A stretch of 64,000 bases of DNA from DOZZ01 sp963792655 (lineage in GTDB: Bacteria; Acidobacteriota; Terriglobia; Bryobacterales; Bryobacteraceae). Location: the NCBI GenBank assembly GCA_963792655.1, contig CAWBWU010000001.1:434001-498000 (forward strand), in the 5' to 3' direction. Position numbers and translations under genes: made by a program. Shown piece by piece: positions 63,266 to 64,000 of the stretch (the first letter of the stretch is position 1; each line of letters starts with the position of its first letter). The notes below the pieces were generated by a model. It saw nothing but the letters and a program-made list of their open reading frames with translations, made no database searches and had not been told where the DNA came from.

Positions 63266-63427
63266 TCGTTCCGCAAAATTTAAGTAGCAGTGGCGAACGA
63301 AAAAAGATTATGGTGCGGGTGACGTGCGCGACCGCATCGGTAAATATAAGCGGTGCTGATTGACGACTTTGGGAATGCAACGCGAAATAGGCAATAATAC
63401 GGATTCGCAAAATTAGCCAGGAATCGA

Positions 63428-64000
63428 ATGCCTCAGATTTTTAAACCAGCCTCGAACTACGTGTTCAAGATCTCCATCGTGGGAGGCGTCATTCTGCTGT
63501 TGTGCACGCTCGGCTTGCTGTATGAATTAGGTGCCGACTCCTCGTATGCCACGCGCCAAGGGCAAGCGCGCGAACAGCCCGTGCCGTTCAGCCATACGCA
63601 CCACGTCGGTTCGATGGGGATTGATTGCCGCTATTGCCATTCGTCGGTTGAAAATGCCGCTTACGCGCAAGTGCCTCCGACCAAGACGTGCATGAATTGT
63701 CACTCGCAGATCTGGGTCACGAGCCCGACGCTCGAGCCTGTGCGCGCCAGCTTTCGTACCGATGAGTCCATCAAATGGACCAAGGTTCATGATCTGCCTG
63801 ATTTTGTCTACTTCAATCACAGCATCCATGTGAAGAAGGGTGTAGGCTGCGAAACGTGCCACGGCCGTGTCGACACTATGCCGCTGATGTACCAGCAGAA
63901 TTCGCTGGAGATGCGGTGGTGCCTCGATTGTCATCGCAACCCTGAGAAGTACGTGCGGCCGCGCGAGTTCATTACCAAGATGGGCTACGTGCCCAGCGAG
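63428..64000 (+). CDS. actA: Alternative complex III multiheme cytochrome c subunit ActA, N-terminal part
   Basis: The gene runs off the right edge after 191 codons. A membrane anchor (FKISIVGGVILLLCTLGLLY) near residues 13-32 is followed by four heme-binding motifs: CRYCH, CMNCH, CETCH and CLDCH. Distal His residues occur in PFSHTHHVGS and VYFNHSIHVKKG. ActA is a pentaheme c-type cytochrome that, with the ActB-F subunits, moves electrons from menaquinol to an oxidase or periplasmic cytochrome; a fifth motif should lie beyond the edge. The 162 bases before it are AT-rich and probably include the operon promoter. Only a similar tetraheme protein would be an alternative. Confidence 0.9.
   Translation, partial: MPQIFKPASNYVFKISIVGGVILLLCTLGLLYELGADSSYATRQGQAREQPVPFSHTHHVGSMGIDCRYCHSSVENAAYAQVPPTKTCMNCHSQIWVTSPTLEPVRASFRTDESIKWTKVHDLPDFVYFNHSIHVKKGVGCETCHGRVDTMPLMYQQNSLEMRWCLDCHRNPEKYVRPREFITKMGYVPSE

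Noticed and set aside
1..64000. tRNA, rRNA, CRISPR array, prophage or intact insertion sequence
   Set aside because: I saw no cloverleaf with a conserved TPsiC arm, no regularly spaced repeats, no phage structural genes and no transposase motifs. A covariance-model scan would be needed to be certain about small RNAs.

Overview
The window most likely comes from an Acidobacteriota chromosome, probably Solibacter/Bryobacter-like. The pointers are two carboxypeptidase-regulatory TonB-dependent receptors (37660-39912 and 53131-56691, the second of the long Oar-like type), a VWFA protein of the kind common in acidobacteria, many secreted S9, M28 and M19 peptidases, the hopanoid radical SAM enzyme HpnH, and the first gene of an alternative complex III operon at the right edge. 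The DNA is GC-rich and mostly densely coding, with many short or overlapping gene junctions. I saw no rRNA, tRNA, CRISPR array or intact transposase.

Layout. 0-1.1 kb: end of a signalling operon (FHA protein, tiny membrane peptide, PP2C phosphatase). 1.3-5.3 kb: surface-glycan genes (O-antigen ligase-like protein, two acyltransferase-3 proteins) with a STAS protein. 5.3-6.5 kb: a Fic protein behind a promoter full of TGCGGAGA boxes. 6.6-10.3 kb: ftsH, tilS and a small gene. 10.3-13.3 kb: a large secreted glycosidase-like protein. 13.6-16.8 kb: KdsC-like phosphatase, cobalamin-binding protein with a membrane partner, response regulator, SET protein. 16.8-17.4 kb: VapBC. 17.5-17.7 kb: a MITE-like palindromic repeat with relatives near 1.2, 27.3 and 37.5 kb. 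17.7-20.8 kb: RlpA lipoprotein, sigma-54-type AAA+ protein, glycosyltransferase. 21-22.8 kb: acyl-CoA mutase. 22.9-35.5 kb: secreted BNR protein, peptidases, SOD and aldo/keto reductase. 35.6-37.4 kb: DagK-like kinase and metallophosphoesterase. 37.2-40.2 kb: a TonB receptor flanked by direct repeats derived from a phosphoesterase 3' end. 40.2-45.8 kb: a degraded accessory patch. 46-53 kb: housekeeping, lipid and DNA-repair genes including hpnH, ada and rluD. 53-64 kb: giant TonB receptor, TMEM175-like channel, mutS2, aroA, asparaginase-like hydrolase and actA.

The most interesting element is a three-gene minus-strand operon at 43.7-45.8 kb: deoxynucleoside kinase, then a HAM1/ITPase-like protein (ATGA overlap), then a SIR2-like NADase (9-base gap). 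HAM1 plus SIR2 is, as I recall it, the sensor/effector pair of the Kongming antiphage system, where dITP made with the help of a phage nucleotide kinase and a system-encoded adenosine deaminase triggers NAD+ depletion. Here no deaminase is present and a deoxynucleoside kinase sits in its place. The HAM1 protein has His where catalytically active relatives carry an Asp, while the SIR2 protein keeps its NADase motifs. This looks like an undescribed variant architecture, but every one of the three genes is interrupted by single-base indels in this assembly.

Apparent single-base frameshifts, mostly +1 at short homopolymers, recur in about fifteen genes between 21 and 52.3 kb and are absent from the long genes outside that range. 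I treat most as sequence errors, so several genes are given as one feature spanning two or more frames.
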